DNA from: Ruminiclostridium josui JCM 17888
GTDB taxonomy: Bacteria > Bacillota > Clostridia > Acetivibrionales > DSM-1351
Assembly (NCBI RefSeq): GCF_000526495.1
Contig: NZ_JAGE01000001.1
Span: 434,001 to 498,000, forward strand
Direction: 5' to 3'
DNA length: 64,000 nt
A model generated the notes under the pieces. It was not told the DNA's origin and ran no database searches. It saw only the letters and a program-made list of their open reading frames with translations. Shown here in pieces: positions 1 through 10,516 of the stretch. Both the position numbers and the translations under genes were made by a program. How positions within the stretch are numbered: position 1 is the stretch's first letter; every line of letters begins with the position of its first letter.

Positions 1-268
1 TTGCAATAGCATTGTCGGACAAAAAGGTTTTTGCAATAAACTGTTTTGTCATTGAATTCCAGACCATTCCCGTGGCTGTTCTTTTTACATTGTCAAAGGG
101 TCCGTAGAATATGAGTAGCGGTGTTGTTATTGTCAGAAATATAAACTCAAAAATTAGAAAACCCAAAAGGCTTCTAAGCTTGCCTTTTTTCTTTTTCTTC
201 TTTTTGGCAGACTTTTTTTGTATAGTCTTTACCTGCTTTTCATTTAAAGAAATAGTATCGTAATTCAT
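1..268 (-). CDS. Phosphodiester glycosidase family protein, N-terminal part (truncated by window)
   Basis: Only the first 89 codons are in the window; the gene runs off the left edge. The start ATG at 268 follows an AGGGGGA ribosome site. The protein opens with a very lysine-rich cytoplasmic stretch (about residues 12-28) and then one hydrophobic membrane anchor (about 33-52). After the anchor comes a YGPF segment and then KTFLSD, an arrangement I associate with membrane-anchored NAGPA-type phosphodiester glycosidases (exopolysaccharide/wall-related) of clostridia. The catalytic domain is outside the window, so the family call rests on the N-terminus alone. Confidence 0.55.
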   Translation of the reverse strand, partial: MNYDTISLNEKQVKTIQKKSAKKKKKKKGKLRSLLGFLIFEFIFLTITTPLLIFYGPFDNVKRTATGMVWNSMTKQFIAKTFLSDNAIA

Positions 269-355
269 TAGTCCCCCTAGAATAAACTCAAGCTAAAAAT
301 CATGTTCCTAGCCTGAGAACCCCACTTTCCCAATAATTTCCCTCACAACAAAAAA

Positions 356-376
356 GTATACACATATTGTGTATAC
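356..376. promoter_or_regulatory. 21-bp palindrome upstream of a membrane-anchored protein gene
   Basis: Two perfect 9-bp arms (GTATACACA / TGTGTATAC) flank a TAT centre, in the AT-rich gap between the 447-935 gene and the gene starting at 268. This size and symmetry suit a dimeric repressor operator. No T tract follows on either strand, so a terminator is less likely. Confidence 0.4.
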
Positions 377-446
377 TATAGTTATACTAATTTTATATTA
401 TAATGTGCAAGTGTAATATTTTCAAACATTTAATATAAATGTAATA

Positions 447-935
447 TTAATTTTTAGTTCTTTCCTTAATTAAGATTCTATCAAGGGTTTTATGAACCCT
501 TTCAAAAAGCAGACCAGCTATAAACCATGCAGGTGCATAGTCGATTCGCACAAGTCCTTCTACAGCAAATCTGCCATAATATCTCCATGGATATACATGA
601 AGTATATTCAGCAATATTTTACCTGTAGAGTATTCTATTCCCCATATTATGACAACCCAAATGATACCTCTCAAAAATATATTCCAACTTTGGATTATAT
701 CATGTATAGGCTCCAGGAAAACAGCACTTCCATATATAAAAAACATCCATAGGCTGGTATAAGCTTCAAGACTGGCATTGCCATGTGTTAAGGAATAAAG
801 CCCTGTCCAGACTATTTCCATGCTCCAGCCAACTATTCCATAAATAAAAAATCTCTTAATCATGCTATTATTATTTTCACAAACAGATATTTTATTTACT
901 CTTTTTGGTACTTTTGCACATGTATTATTTTCCAT
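447..935 (-). CDS. Putative ABC-transporter-type IV membrane protein (PF06541-like)
   Basis: 162 aa, with several hydrophobic segments from about residue 27 onward (FFIYGIVGWSMEIVWTG, MFFIYGSAVFLEP, IIWVVIIWGIEY, then a C-terminal APAWFIAGLLFERVH). The glycine-rich first segment with a GWxxEI pattern and the W-R-YYGRF region resemble the small 'putative ABC transporter permease' family. No ATPase partner is adjacent. There is no strong ribosome site at 935; an internal ATG at 866 (MIKRFFIYG) is a possible alternative start that removes a polar leader. Function unknown. Confidence 0.6.
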   Translation of the reverse strand: MENNTCAKVPKRVNKISVCENNNSMIKRFFIYGIVGWSMEIVWTGLYSLTHGNASLEAYTSLWMFFIYGSAVFLEPIHDIIQSWNIFLRGIIWVVIIWGIEYSTGKILLNILHVYPWRYYGRFAVEGLVRIDYAPAWFIAGLLFERVHKTLDRILIKERTKN

Positions 936-1041
936 ATAATTGAAGGTTAATTTTTTGTAAATACTACCATTAAGGTTTTCAATATGTTATGATTACAAAA
1001 AAGCATTTCTGGAAAACAGTACTTAGGTTAGGAGGATGAGT

Positions 1042-3603
1042 ATGTATCTAGTCGGTAAAATCAACGTAATATCTACCCTACCAGAAAAATTCAAGAGATT
1101 GAATGATATCGCTTATAATTTGTGGTGGACATGGAATTCGGAGGCTATTGACCTTTATAGAGAAATTGATTTGGATTTATGGGAAAAGGTAGACAAAAAT
1201 CCTGTCCGTTTTTTACAGGAAGTAAGTCAGAAAAAACTTCAATCTAAACTTTCTGATGAAGAATATTTGAGCCGCCTTGATAAAGTAGTTGCTTCCTTTG
1301 ACAGCTATATGTCTGAAAGTAATACCTGGTTTTCACAAAATTATCCAGAACATACAGATAAAAAAGTAGCATATTTTTCTGCCGAATATGGATTAAGCGA
1401 AGTCCTTCCCATATATTCCGGCGGTTTAGGTGTTTTGTCAGGAGACCATTGCAAGTCGGCAAGCGATTTGGGTATACCATTTACAGCAATAGGACTGTTT
1501 TACAAACAAGGTTACTTTAGACAGAGAATCAATAAAGACGGTTGGCAGGAAACCTGCTTTAACGATTTAAATATATCTCAGCTTCCCATGCTGCCTGCCC
1601 TGAACTCCAATGGTGAACAGGTTCGCATAAGTATAACTTTTGCAGGCCGCACTGTGTATGCGATTGTTTGGAAAGTACAAATCGGCAGGATAAACCTTTA
1701 TCTTATGGATACAGATGTTGCTGAAAACAGTCCCGCTGACAGGTCATTGACATCCAGACTGTACGGCGGAGATCAGGAAACAAGAATTCAGCAGGAAATT
1801 TTTCTTGGTATAGGCGGTATACGTGTACTTGATGCCCTTGGCATACAGGCAAATGTATATCATATGAACGAAGGACACTCATCCTTTATGGGACTTGAAT
1901 TAATAAGAAAATTGATTAATGAAAAACATCTTAATTTCAACGAGGCAAAGGAGGTAGTGGCGAATTCCACAATATTTACCACTCACACTCCAGTTCCCGC
2001 AGGAAATGATGTTTTTCCTCTATTTATGATGGATAAATACTTTGGAGATTTCTGGGGACAACTGGGTATAAGCAGATATGATTTTCTTGAGCTGGGTCTT
2101 AAATATCCAGAAGACCAGAATTTTAACATGACTGTTCTGGCACTTACTCTTGCAGGTAGAAAAAATGGTGTAAGCAGACTTCATGGCGCAGTATCAAGAA
2201 AAATATTCGGTGACGTATGGCCTGAAGTACCTGAGGATGATGTTCCAATAACCTATGTTACAAATGGAATTCATACCCTTACATGGCTTTCTCCAAAAAT
2301 AAAAGCTCTGTATGATAAATATCTAGAGCAAGACTGGCAAAAGAAAATTTATTCTGAAGAGACCTTTGCCAGAATCAATAATATACCTGACGAAGAATTA
2401 TGGGCTACTCATGTTGAACTTAAAAACAAGCTTATAAACTTTATAAGGGACAGATTGAAGAAGCAAAAACTTGCCAACGGAGAATCCATGGAAGCAGTAA
2501 GACAAGTAGACAACTTTTTGGATCCAAAGGCACTTACCATTGGTTTTGCCAGAAGATTTGCAACATACAAACGTGCCAACTTGATTTTTAGAAATCTGGC
2601 AAGAATTCAGAAGATACTAAACGACCCAGAAAGGCCAATTCAAATTATTTTTGCAGGAAAGGCTCACCCTGCTGACGGTCCTGCCCATGACGTTATTAAG
2701 AATATAAATGATATTGCTAAAATGGAAGGCTTTTACGGCAAGGTAATCCTACTTGAAAACTATAATATGACAGTAGCCAGAAATCTGGTGCAAGGTGTAG
2801 ACGTTTGGATGAATAATCCCAGAAGGCCTCTTGAAGCCAGCGGTACCAGCGGCCAAAAGGTTTGTATCAACGGAGTTATAAACTTTAGTATACTGGACGG
2901 ATGGTGGTGTGAAGGCTACAACGGTGAAAACGGTTGGGTAATTGGTGATGAATCCGAATTTGACAATGAACACATACAAGACAATACAGACAGCGAATCT
3001 ATTTATGATACACTTGAGCAGAAAATTATACCCCTTTTCTACAATGTTAATGAAAAGGGTATTCCTACTGAGTGGGTACGCATTATGAAAAACTCAATAG
3101 GCTCACTTGCATGGAATTACAGCACTGACAGAATGGTAAAGGAATATACCACACAAATGTATGTCCCAGCGATAACAGGAAGTTTAAAAATATGTGCGGA
3201 TGATTATAGTCTTGCAAGGTCTATGTGCGGCTTTAGGAGCCATTTAGCTTCAAACTGGCCTAACGTACAGATCTTTGCAGAAAAATCTGCTGGAGACCTC
3301 AAATATTACAAAACTGATTCATGTCATGAAATATATCTCTCATCAACTGTTTGCCTTGGCTATATAGACCCATCAAACGTAACTTTAGAGGTATACTATG
3401 GCACCCTTTCAAATGGGAAAATAGTAAATGCTCAAACTGCAGAAATGCACTGTGAGGAAAAAACAGGTGACGGTACCTATAGGTATTCCATAAGTCTTAA
3501 AATAGATGACGGAGGAGAATATGGCTATACCTTCCGTATAACGCCAAAGCATGAACATTTAATAAACAGATTTGATACCGGACTAATAAAATGGATTGTA
3601 TAA
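1042..3603 (+). CDS. glgP: Alpha-glucan (glycogen/maltodextrin) phosphorylase
   Basis: About 853 aa. It releases glucose-1-phosphate from alpha-1,4-glucans using pyridoxal phosphate. The N-terminal DUF3417-like region contains YNLWWTWN, followed by AYFSAEYGL and the SGGLGVLSGDH glycan-phosphorylase signature. The PLP-binding region has EASGTSGQK, with the lysine expected to carry the cofactor. Length and layout fit the clostridial/archaeal GlgP type rather than the short E. coli MalP type. I chose ATG 1042 because GGAGG (1031-1035) sits 6 nt upstream; an ATG at 1036 directly abuts the ribosome site. The gene stands alone on the plus strand and ends at a strong hairpin. Confidence 0.93.
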   Translation: MYLVGKINVISTLPEKFKRLNDIAYNLWWTWNSEAIDLYREIDLDLWEKVDKNPVRFLQEVSQKKLQSKLSDEEYLSRLDKVVASFDSYMSESNTWFSQNYPEHTDKKVAYFSAEYGLSEVLPIYSGGLGVLSGDHCKSASDLGIPFTAIGLFYKQGYFRQRINKDGWQETCFNDLNISQLPMLPALNSNGEQVRISITFAGRTVYAIVWKVQIGRINLYLMDTDVAENSPADRSLTSRLYGGDQETRIQQEIFLGIGGIRVLDALGIQANVYHMNEGHSSFMGLELIRKLINEKHLNFNEAKEVVANSTIFTTHTPVPAGNDVFPLFMMDKYFGDFWGQLGISRYDFLELGLKYPEDQNFNMTVLALTLAGRKNGVSRLHGAVSRKIFGDVWPEVPEDDVPITYVTNGIHTLTWLSPKIKALYDKYLEQDWQKKIYSEETFARINNIPDEELWATHVELKNKLINFIRDRLKKQKLANGESMEAVRQVDNFLDPKALTIGFARRFATYKRANLIFRNLARIQKILNDPERPIQIIFAGKAHPADGPAHDVIKNINDIAKMEGFYGKVILLENYNMTVARNLVQGVDVWMNNPRRPLEASGTSGQKVCINGVINFSILDGWWCEGYNGENGWVIGDESEFDNEHIQDNTDSESIYDTLEQKIIPLFYNVNEKGIPTEWVRIMKNSIGSLAWNYSTDRMVKEYTTQMYVPAITGSLKICADDYSLARSMCGFRSHLASNWPNVQIFAEKSAGDLKYYKTDSCHEIYLSSTVCLGYIDPSNVTLEVYYGTLSNGKIVNAQTAEMHCEEKTGDGTYRYSISLKIDDGGEYGYTFRITPKHEHLINRFDTGLIKWIV

Positions 3604-3616
3604 ACTGATTTTATAC

Positions 3617-3662
3617 AAAAACAGTCTGATATAAGTTATTAAGCTTACATCAGACTGTTTTT
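3617..3662. terminator. Bidirectional terminator between glgP and a lipoprotein gene
   Basis: A 14-bp perfect stem (3617-3630 with 3649-3662) has A-rich and T-rich flanks on its two sides, so it can act on both strands. It lies between convergent genes. Confidence 0.85.
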
Positions 3663-3681
3663 ATGTTATGTATTTTTATTT

Positions 3682-4230
3682 TCACGTATCCTTTTTAAAA
3701 GTAATTTCCCCTGTTTTAACAAATGTCCCTTTAAAATCATAGTATTTACCTACACAATCTTTTTTACCTTGTATAGTCAATACTACCTTTTCAATATCCG
3801 GAATATTTTGAAGAGTAACAACAAACTCATAGGTTAAAGCATCTGCTACTTGTTTACTTGATTCAAGCAAAGTTGCCACCTTTTCAGGAAGGTCAGCAGT
3901 TATACACTTGTTTTCCTTGTCAATTGTAGCATTGAGCAAGCTCAGCTCATCCGAAGAAAAAACTTCATTTAAAACATTTAACGTGTCTTTCTCTAACCTA
4001 TCCTTTTCAAAAACTAACAGCTCTGTTTCAGCGGGTTCATCTGTAACCCCTACATCATATTTGTACAATCTGATATTAATCTGTTCTGAACCTGCCATTT
4101 CTTTTACAACTTTATTTCCGTCATTCAAAGAGCTAGCATCCTGAGATTCCGAACAGGCAGATAATAAAAAGATACAAAAAGTAACCACAGTAAGAAGTAT
4201 GGTCAATGTCTTTTTACTATTTATTTTCAT
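3682..4230 (-). CDS. GerM-like (GerMN) lipoprotein
   Basis: 182 aa. A signal peptide with hydrophobic core LTILLTVVTFCIFLL ends in the lipobox LLSAC, so it is predicted to be lipid-anchored on the outer membrane face. The rest is a mixed alpha/beta domain with paired blocks (LNVLNEVF..., then EKVVLTIQGK...) typical of the GerMN 'sporulation and spore germination' fold. Single gene with AGGAGG just upstream of the start. The GerMN assignment is from pattern only. Confidence 0.6.
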   Translation of the reverse strand: MKINSKKTLTILLTVVTFCIFLLSACSESQDASSLNDGNKVVKEMAGSEQINIRLYKYDVGVTDEPAETELLVFEKDRLEKDTLNVLNEVFSSDELSLLNATIDKENKCITADLPEKVATLLESSKQVADALTYEFVVTLQNIPDIEKVVLTIQGKKDCVGKYYDFKGTFVKTGEITFKKDT

Positions 4231-4399
4231 ATAATCCTCCTTTTTCTAAAGTCAATAATTTTATTTTATAACAAATTATGGACTTTTAAAAGTATATTTG
4301 ACAACAAAATATTACCTTACTTAATTCATGAAAATTATGGACTATTTTTCAATGGGATATTTTATCTATTGAACAATTTAAGAATACATATAGAGTCAA

Positions 4400-4434
4400 A
4401 AATGTCCAAAGGCTAAGTTAACCCTTGGACATTT
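4400..4434. terminator. Terminator downstream of the ABC-F gene
   Basis: A 9-bp stem AATGTCCAA/TTGGACATT, extended by GC pairs, is flanked by A and T runs. It follows the stop of the minus-strand ABC-F gene at 4461 and could also terminate plus-strand transcripts. Confidence 0.75.
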
Positions 4435-4460
4435 TTTATGTGAATTTTCTAATTGATTTT

Positions 4461-6155
<1,695 letters not shown>

Positions 6156-6181
6156 TTACTTGTAAAAAACAGCATAAAATA

Positions 6182-6206
6182 AGAAAAGCATAGTTAGTGC
6201 TTTTCC
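6182..6206 (-). terminator. Terminator of the nadD-yqeK-LytR_C-rsfS cluster
   Basis: An 8-bp stem GAAAAGCA/TGCTTTTC with a short loop is followed on the minus strand by CTTATTTT. It sits downstream of rsfS and closes the minus-strand cluster. Confidence 0.65.
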
Positions 6207-6238
6207 CAATAATATTAAAGCACAATTTTTTACAATGT

Positions 6239-6583
6239 TCAATATCTAATGCTGGTCATTTCTCCATCAGACCATAACCTTTCCAAATTGTAAAATTCTC
6301 TGTCTTCCTGATGGAAAACATGTATTACAACATCAGCATAGTCCATCAGAATCCATCTTGCAGAATCATATCCTTCCTTGTGGTGTGCCTCCAGCCCAAT
6401 TTCAGCCAATTTGAAGTCTATTTCATCGGCTATAGCCTTTATATGAGTGGAGGATGTACCGCTGCATATAACAAAATAATCGGCAATAATAGTAATATCA
6501 TGAATATCAATTATGCTTATATCCTTTGCCTTCTTATCTTCCATAACCGCAACGATTTTGTCTACCAATGTTTTTGAATCCAA
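6239..6583 (-). CDS. rsfS: Ribosome silencing factor RsfS (YbeB/iojap)
   Basis: 114 aa. RsfS binds ribosomal protein L14 and blocks subunit joining when nutrients are low. Visible family features are DYFVICSGTS, EIDFKLAE, the GYDSARWILMDYADVVIHVF core and a terminal REFYNLERLW. I chose the TTG at 6583 because GAGGTG lies 7 nt upstream; the ATG at 6598 overlaps that ribosome site. It is last in the nadD-yqeK-LytR_C-rsfS order common in Firmicutes. Confidence 0.92.
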   Translation of the reverse strand: MDSKTLVDKIVAVMEDKKAKDISIIDIHDITIIADYFVICSGTSSTHIKAIADEIDFKLAEIGLEAHHKEGYDSARWILMDYADVVIHVFHQEDREFYNLERLWSDGEMTSIRY

Positions 6584-6615
6584 TATTTTGCACCTCATCT
6601 TCTGATTGTTTTATA

Positions 6616-7119
6616 TTAGGGATTATAATCATTTCCAAGTATAATCGTAATATCAAAATAAGGCTCAGCCTGTATTTCTTCTGAAACCTTTGATATTTTT
6701 AGCATGTTGCTTATTGCACCAGTCTTTATGCCCTTCTTCCTTACAATTATTTGAGACGTACTTTGAATATTGCCCGTTTCTGCAGTTGCCTCAAATCCCT
6801 GTGCCACAAGCATAGTCTTAACCTCTCCTGCAAGACCATTTTTACCAGTACAGTTAACAACCTGTACTCTGGTTTTTCCGCTCTTCTTTGTAGTTTCTGC
6901 CGAATCTTTAGCAGAACCCTCAACAGGCTTACTATCCACTACGATTTTCCCTGGTGTCTTTGATGCAGGTGTAGAATTAACAGGTTGCTTTTTTACTTCA
7001 ACAACCTTTTTATCAAAAACACCTGAATCTTTATAAAAATTTACTCCTACTATAATTGATGAAAATAGTAGTAAAAATGTTCCTACTGCATAAAATACGA
7101 ATTTAATAAATTTCCCCAT
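6616..7119 (-). CDS. LytR C-terminal domain protein with N-terminal membrane anchor
   Basis: 167 aa. One N-terminal transmembrane segment (FVFYAVGTFLLLFSSIIVGVNF) is followed by a low-complexity Lys/Pro/Ser linker and a C-terminal LytR_C-type domain (VQVVNCTGKNGLAGEV..., then ...YFDITIILGND). The catalytic LCP domain of full LytR proteins is absent. ATG 7119 follows GGAGAT; a TTG at 7131 is upstream of it. It lies between yqeK and rsfS, where LCP-family genes are often found. Probable wall-associated role, not certain. Confidence 0.75.
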   Translation of the reverse strand: MGKFIKFVFYAVGTFLLLFSSIIVGVNFYKDSGVFDKKVVEVKKQPVNSTPASKTPGKIVVDSKPVEGSAKDSAETTKKSGKTRVQVVNCTGKNGLAGEVKTMLVAQGFEATAETGNIQSTSQIIVRKKGIKTGAISNMLKISKVSEEIQAEPYFDITIILGNDYNP

Positions 7120-7139
7120 TTTTATCTCCAAAACTATTT

Positions 7140-7715
7140 TTACTCGTTTTTTTGTTTCAATAATAATATACTGTTTCTTGCCTCAATAGTAAATGGATGA
7201 ATTAAGCCATTATGGCTAATAACGTATTTTATTACACTGTTAAAAGCACTAATCAAAGCACGATCCAAATCAATGAATGCCAAATTCCGGGCTTCCTCTA
7301 CATCACTGTGATTTCTTCCCGGCTCAATGTAATCGGCCAAAAAAATTATTTTATCCATTGTACTCATTTCCGCAAATCCGGTAGTATGATACTTAATAGC
7401 ATTTAATACATCAGAGTCTTCAACACCGTACTTTTCCCTTGCCAGTACAGCTCCTACTGCTCCATGCATGAGGAATAACTGCTTTTCCTCAATAGGAGTA
7501 AGTTCTATGTGATTTTCAATACAATACTGTTTTATTTCATTATCTTCAAGATTCTTTGCACAATCATGCAAAAGTCCTGCCACTTTAGCCTTTTCTACAT
7601 CCTCACCATAATGTTGAGCCAATTCTACAGCAACTTTCATAGTATTAACAGAATGAATGTACCGGCCTGGTTTCAGGGACTTTTTAAGCAGCATATCCAT
7701 TTCACTAAAATTCAT
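7140..7715 (-). CDS. yqeK: YqeK, HD-domain symmetrical Ap4A hydrolase
   Basis: 191 aa. An HD phosphohydrolase that in this family splits diadenosine tetraphosphate to 2 ADP. Metal-binding motifs are visible: H near VNTMKVAVELA, then AGLLHDCAK (HD), LMHGAVGA and KYHTTG, followed by DKIIFLADYIEPGR, a YqeK hallmark. Start ATG 7715 follows GAGG with 7-nt spacing. The gene lies 11 nt downstream of nadD and is probably co-transcribed. Confidence 0.92.
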   Translation of the reverse strand: MNFSEMDMLLKKSLKPGRYIHSVNTMKVAVELAQHYGEDVEKAKVAGLLHDCAKNLEDNEIKQYCIENHIELTPIEEKQLFLMHGAVGAVLAREKYGVEDSDVLNAIKYHTTGFAEMSTMDKIIFLADYIEPGRNHSDVEEARNLAFIDLDRALISAFNSVIKYVISHNGLIHPFTIEARNSILLLKQKNE

Positions 7716-7726
7716 TTTTCATCCTC

Positions 7727-8341
7727 TTAAATGTACAAATTATTTTCTTTTATATAGCGCTCAACGGACTCGGTTATAAAATATTTAACAGATTTACCAT
7801 TTCTTACTCTATCTCTTATAAAAGTTGATGAAATTTCAATCAAGGGCGCTTCATACCCTATAATATTAACGCCATATTCACTCTTTAAATAATTTAATCG
7901 GGTCTTAAATTCTTCATCATGGAAACCGGGCCGCATTAGTGCTATAAAACTTGTTAGTTTAAATACCTCTTCCGGACTTTTCCACTTCAGAAGATCCATT
8001 ACAACATCCGCACCAATTATATAATAAAACTCCGTCCCCTTAGGATAAAGTTCATGCAGTTGTTTAAGAGTATCTACCGTATACGTGTACCCTGGACGTT
8101 CTATTTCAATAGAAACAGCTTCAAAATTTGGATTGGTACTGATTGCACATTGTACCATATTCAATCTGTGAATAGGATCAGTTACTGAAGCAATATCTTT
8201 GTGAGGCGGTTTTCCCGATGGTATAAATAATACCTTATCAAGTGCAAATTCGCATCGTACCATCTCAGCAACTGCCAAATGTCCAACATGCACAGGATCG
8301 AATGTGCCTCCGCAAATACCTATTTTCTTACCATTATCCAA
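7727..8341 (-). CDS. nadD: Nicotinate-nucleotide adenylyltransferase
   Basis: 204 aa. It adenylates nicotinate mononucleotide in NAD synthesis. The nucleotidyltransferase signature GGTFDPVHVGHL is near the N-terminus, followed by FIPSGKPPHK and a C-terminal ISSTFIRDR (the second conserved ISST-R motif). The TTG at 8341 is preferred because AAAGGA sits 8 nt upstream and this gives the usual ~200-aa length; an upstream TTG (8386) would add 15 non-conserved residues. First gene of the nadD-yqeK-LytR_C-rsfS cluster. Confidence 0.93.
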   Translation of the reverse strand: MDNGKKIGICGGTFDPVHVGHLAVAEMVRCEFALDKVLFIPSGKPPHKDIASVTDPIHRLNMVQCAISTNPNFEAVSIEIERPGYTYTVDTLKQLHELYPKGTEFYYIIGADVVMDLLKWKSPEEVFKLTSFIALMRPGFHDEEFKTRLNYLKSEYGVNIIGYEAPLIEISSTFIRDRVRNGKSVKYFITESVERYIKENNLYI

Positions 8342-8460
8342 ATTAAACGTCCTTTCAGAATATATATTGTTATTATTTTGCTGCAATATAATCTACATTA
8401 TAGCATAAAATATTTAACTGTTTATTACAAATGTAAAAGTTTATCTAGAAAATATTACAC

Positions 8461-8505
8461 AAGAAAAGGAGCTGTCACCAAATAGAATTCAACAGCCCTT
8501 TTCTT
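8461..8505 (-). terminator. Hairpin terminator after the SPFH / RHH gene pair
   Basis: A long stem AAGAAAAGG-GCTGT (one bulged base) closes 13 nt past the stop of the 8518-8703 gene and is T-rich on the minus side. Confidence 0.7.
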
Positions 8506-8517
8506 TTCTTAACTTAA

Positions 8518-8703
8518 TCAATCATCAGCTTCTTCCTTGTCGGAATCTTTTTTCGAGGCTGATTTATTTCGTTTACGAAGTGCTTCACTGATTATATATT
8601 CTATTTGACCATTTACAGAGCGAAATTCATCATCAGCCCACTTCGATATTTCTTCCCACATTTTAGGACTGAGCCTAAGCAAAATTGTCTTTTTTTCCGC
8701 CAT
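8518..8703 (-). CDS. Small ribbon-helix-helix (Arc-like) protein
   Basis: 61 aa. The N-terminal TILLRLSPKMWEEISKWADDE... with IEYIISEALRKR has the strand-helix-helix pattern of Arc/CopG DNA-binding proteins, followed by a charged tail. It lies 16 nt downstream of the SPFH gene and is probably co-transcribed; such a pairing recurs in clostridia and suggests autoregulation of the pair. Confidence 0.7.
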   Translation of the reverse strand: MAEKKTILLRLSPKMWEEISKWADDEFRSVNGQIEYIISEALRKRNKSASKKDSDKEEADD

Positions 8704-8719
8704 AGTACCATCGCCTTTT

Positions 8720-9595
8720 TTAATTATGCAATGTTCCGGTGTTTATTACCGGCTGCGTATTTTTCTCTCCACATAATACCACTAATAAGTTGCTAACCAT
8801 TGCAGCTTTTCTTTCTTCGTCAAGTTCCACTATTTCATTTTCACTGAGCTTATTAAGCGCCATCTGAACCATTCCAACAGCACCCTCAACAATTTTCTGT
8901 CTTGCTGCAATAATGGCAGCCGCCTGCTGTCTTTGAAGCATTGCTGCAGCTATTTCCGGTGCATATGCCAAATGAGACAACCTTGCTTCTTCTACAATTA
9001 CACCTGCTTTTCCAAGTCTTTGCTGAAGTTCGTTTTTAAGTGCTTCTGCAACCTCATCAGTACTTCCTCTTAATGAAATTGTGTGAGTATCTTCGGTATT
9101 GTCATATGGATACATTCCTGCCAAATGTCTCAAAGCAGACTCACTCTGAACATTTACATAGTCAACATAATTATCAACGTCAAATATAGCCTCAGCGGTA
9201 TTTTCAACTCTCCACACGATTACTGCCGCTATTTCAATAGGATTACCCATTTCATCGTTAACCTTTATCTTTTCACCGTTTATGTTTCTTGACCTTAATG
9301 AAATCTTTTTCTTTGAATAAAAAGGATTAGCCCAGTGCCAACCTTCCTTTTTAATAGTTCCCGCATACTTTCCAAAAAGAATCAAAACCATGGCTTGATT
9401 TGGCTGAATAGTAAAAAATCCCGGGAGTATAAATATAAATACCGTAAACAGTACAACGCTAAGTGCAATTAACAGTGTAGTGGTCTTAGTTACTCCTATT
9501 CCAAAAGTCACTACGCTCAAAATAAGAATAAGAATGGACAACAGAAGAATGGGACCTCCCGAAGCAGTTTTTCCATCAATCTCTTTCATAATCAT
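8720..9595 (-). CDS. SPFH/Band 7 (flotillin/prohibitin-like) membrane protein
   Basis: About 291 aa. Two adjacent N-terminal hydrophobic segments (about 14-60) are followed by an SPFH domain ([22 protein letters not shown]..., [27 protein letters not shown]) and a helical, Ala-rich C-terminus ([21 protein letters not shown]). Such proteins form membrane scaffolds. Start ATG 9595 follows AGGGGG; further ATGs lie within three codons, so the exact start is uncertain by a few residues. Confidence 0.85.
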   Translation of the reverse strand: MIMKEIDGKTASGGPILLLSILILILSVVTFGIGVTKTTTLLIALSVVLFTVFIFILPGFFTIQPNQAMVLILFGKYAGTIKKEGWHWANPFYSKKKISLRSRNINGEKIKVNDEMGNPIEIAAVIVWRVENTAEAIFDVDNYVDYVNVQSESALRHLAGMYPYDNTEDTHTISLRGSTDEVAEALKNELQQRLGKAGVIVEEARLSHLAYAPEIAAAMLQRQQAAAIIAARQKIVEGAVGMVQMALNKLSENEIVELDEERKAAMVSNLLVVLCGEKNTQPVINTGTLHN

Positions 9596-9620
9596 CAAAC
9601 CCCCTAAAAAAATAGTAAAT

Positions 9621-9661
9621 TAATATTAATATGATATCTAAATGATATCATATTAATATTA
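9621..9661. repeat. 18-bp perfect AT-rich inverted repeat upstream of the SPFH gene
   Basis: 18-bp arms (9621-9638 and 9644-9661) flank a 5-nt centre. On the minus strand a T-rich run (TTTACTATTTTTTT) follows, so it may terminate the Crp/Fnr transcript. Because it lies directly in front of the SPFH start, it could instead be a regulator target. Confidence 0.55.
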
Positions 9662-9687
9662 TAATTTCAATATTTTCCATACAAAAA

Positions 9688-10401
9688 TTATTCTTCAATC
9701 ATGCGTATTAATTTTTCAACATCAATTATTTTTATTGCTTCCTTATGAAATTCAATAATCCCCTTGTCCCTCATTATTCCCATTTCTCTTGACATGGAAG
9801 GTCTTGATATATTTAAGAATTCCGCCATTTCATTTCTGTTTACGGGAAGTCTAAAAGTGTTACTGCCTGCCTTTTCCATGTATTCAAGTAAAAAGCTTGC
9901 AATTTTTGAGTTAATTCCTTTCATTGAAAGATATTCTACTCTTCTGTTAAGCATAATTGCTCTTGTAGAAACGCTTTTCAAAAGGTTCCTTATAAGCTGT
10001 GAATGATGAGAACAAGCTTCACTGCATTGATTTAATATCATTTCATTTTCTATAAACATTACACGGCAATTGGTTTGAGCCTGAACGTTTGAAGGCCACT
10101 TTTCCGTACCGGAAAATGCTATGACCTCACCAAAAATACTTCCCGGTTTGATAAGATTCATCATTACACGGTTCCCTGCCGCATTTTCCTTTGTCACAAC
10201 TCCGTTACCCTCAAGAAGTATACCCATCCCATGATATCTACTCCCTGCCATTACAATATAATCCCCCTTATTATAGCTATAAATCTTAGGGTTGAAGCAT
10301 TCAAGGATTGATATAATTTTTTCACTACTAAAGTTCTCAAACAGCTCACAATTGAGAAGAACTTCCGTTATATTTTCGATTTCACCTTTGTTTAATATCA
10401 T
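9688..10401 (-). CDS. Crp/Fnr family transcriptional regulator
   Basis: 237 aa. An N-terminal cyclic-nucleotide-binding-like beta barrel (SYNKGDYIVMAGSRYHGMGILLEG..., PGSIFGEV) is followed by a dimer helix and a C-terminal winged helix (LPVNRNEMAEFLNISRPSMSREM). No Cys cluster typical of oxygen-sensing FNR is present, although a few Cys are scattered. Start ATG follows AAGGAGG. It is divergent from a ferredoxin protein 115 bp away, a likely target. Confidence 0.88.
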   Translation of the reverse strand: MILNKGEIENITEVLLNCELFENFSSEKIISILECFNPKIYSYNKGDYIVMAGSRYHGMGILLEGNGVVTKENAAGNRVMMNLIKPGSIFGEVIAFSGTEKWPSNVQAQTNCRVMFIENEMILNQCSEACSHHSQLIRNLLKSVSTRAIMLNRRVEYLSMKGINSKIASFLLEYMEKAGSNTFRLPVNRNEMAEFLNISRPSMSREMGIMRDKGIIEFHKEAIKIIDVEKLIRMIEE

Positions 10402-10516
10402 AGCTTCCTCCTTTTGTATCCCCAGATACCGAACATAGTATAATTATACCTTATAATCATTACATAATCATTTAGACGGCAATCAAATAAAATCTATATT
10501 TATGGAGGATTATATT
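10402..10516. promoter_or_regulatory. Divergent promoter region, Crp/Fnr gene and ferredoxin gene
   Basis: This AT-rich gap of about 115 bp separates divergent starts. It contains the self-complementary TATAATTATA near 10440 and repeated AATCAT/TAATCATT elements that could serve as regulator half-sites. No canonical FNR box (TTGAT-N4-ATCAA) is present. Confidence 0.35.

Noticed and set aside
1244-1480. Open frames on the opposite strand of glgP and of other long genes
   Set aside because: They are shadows of strongly supported genes, lack ribosome sites and show no family features.
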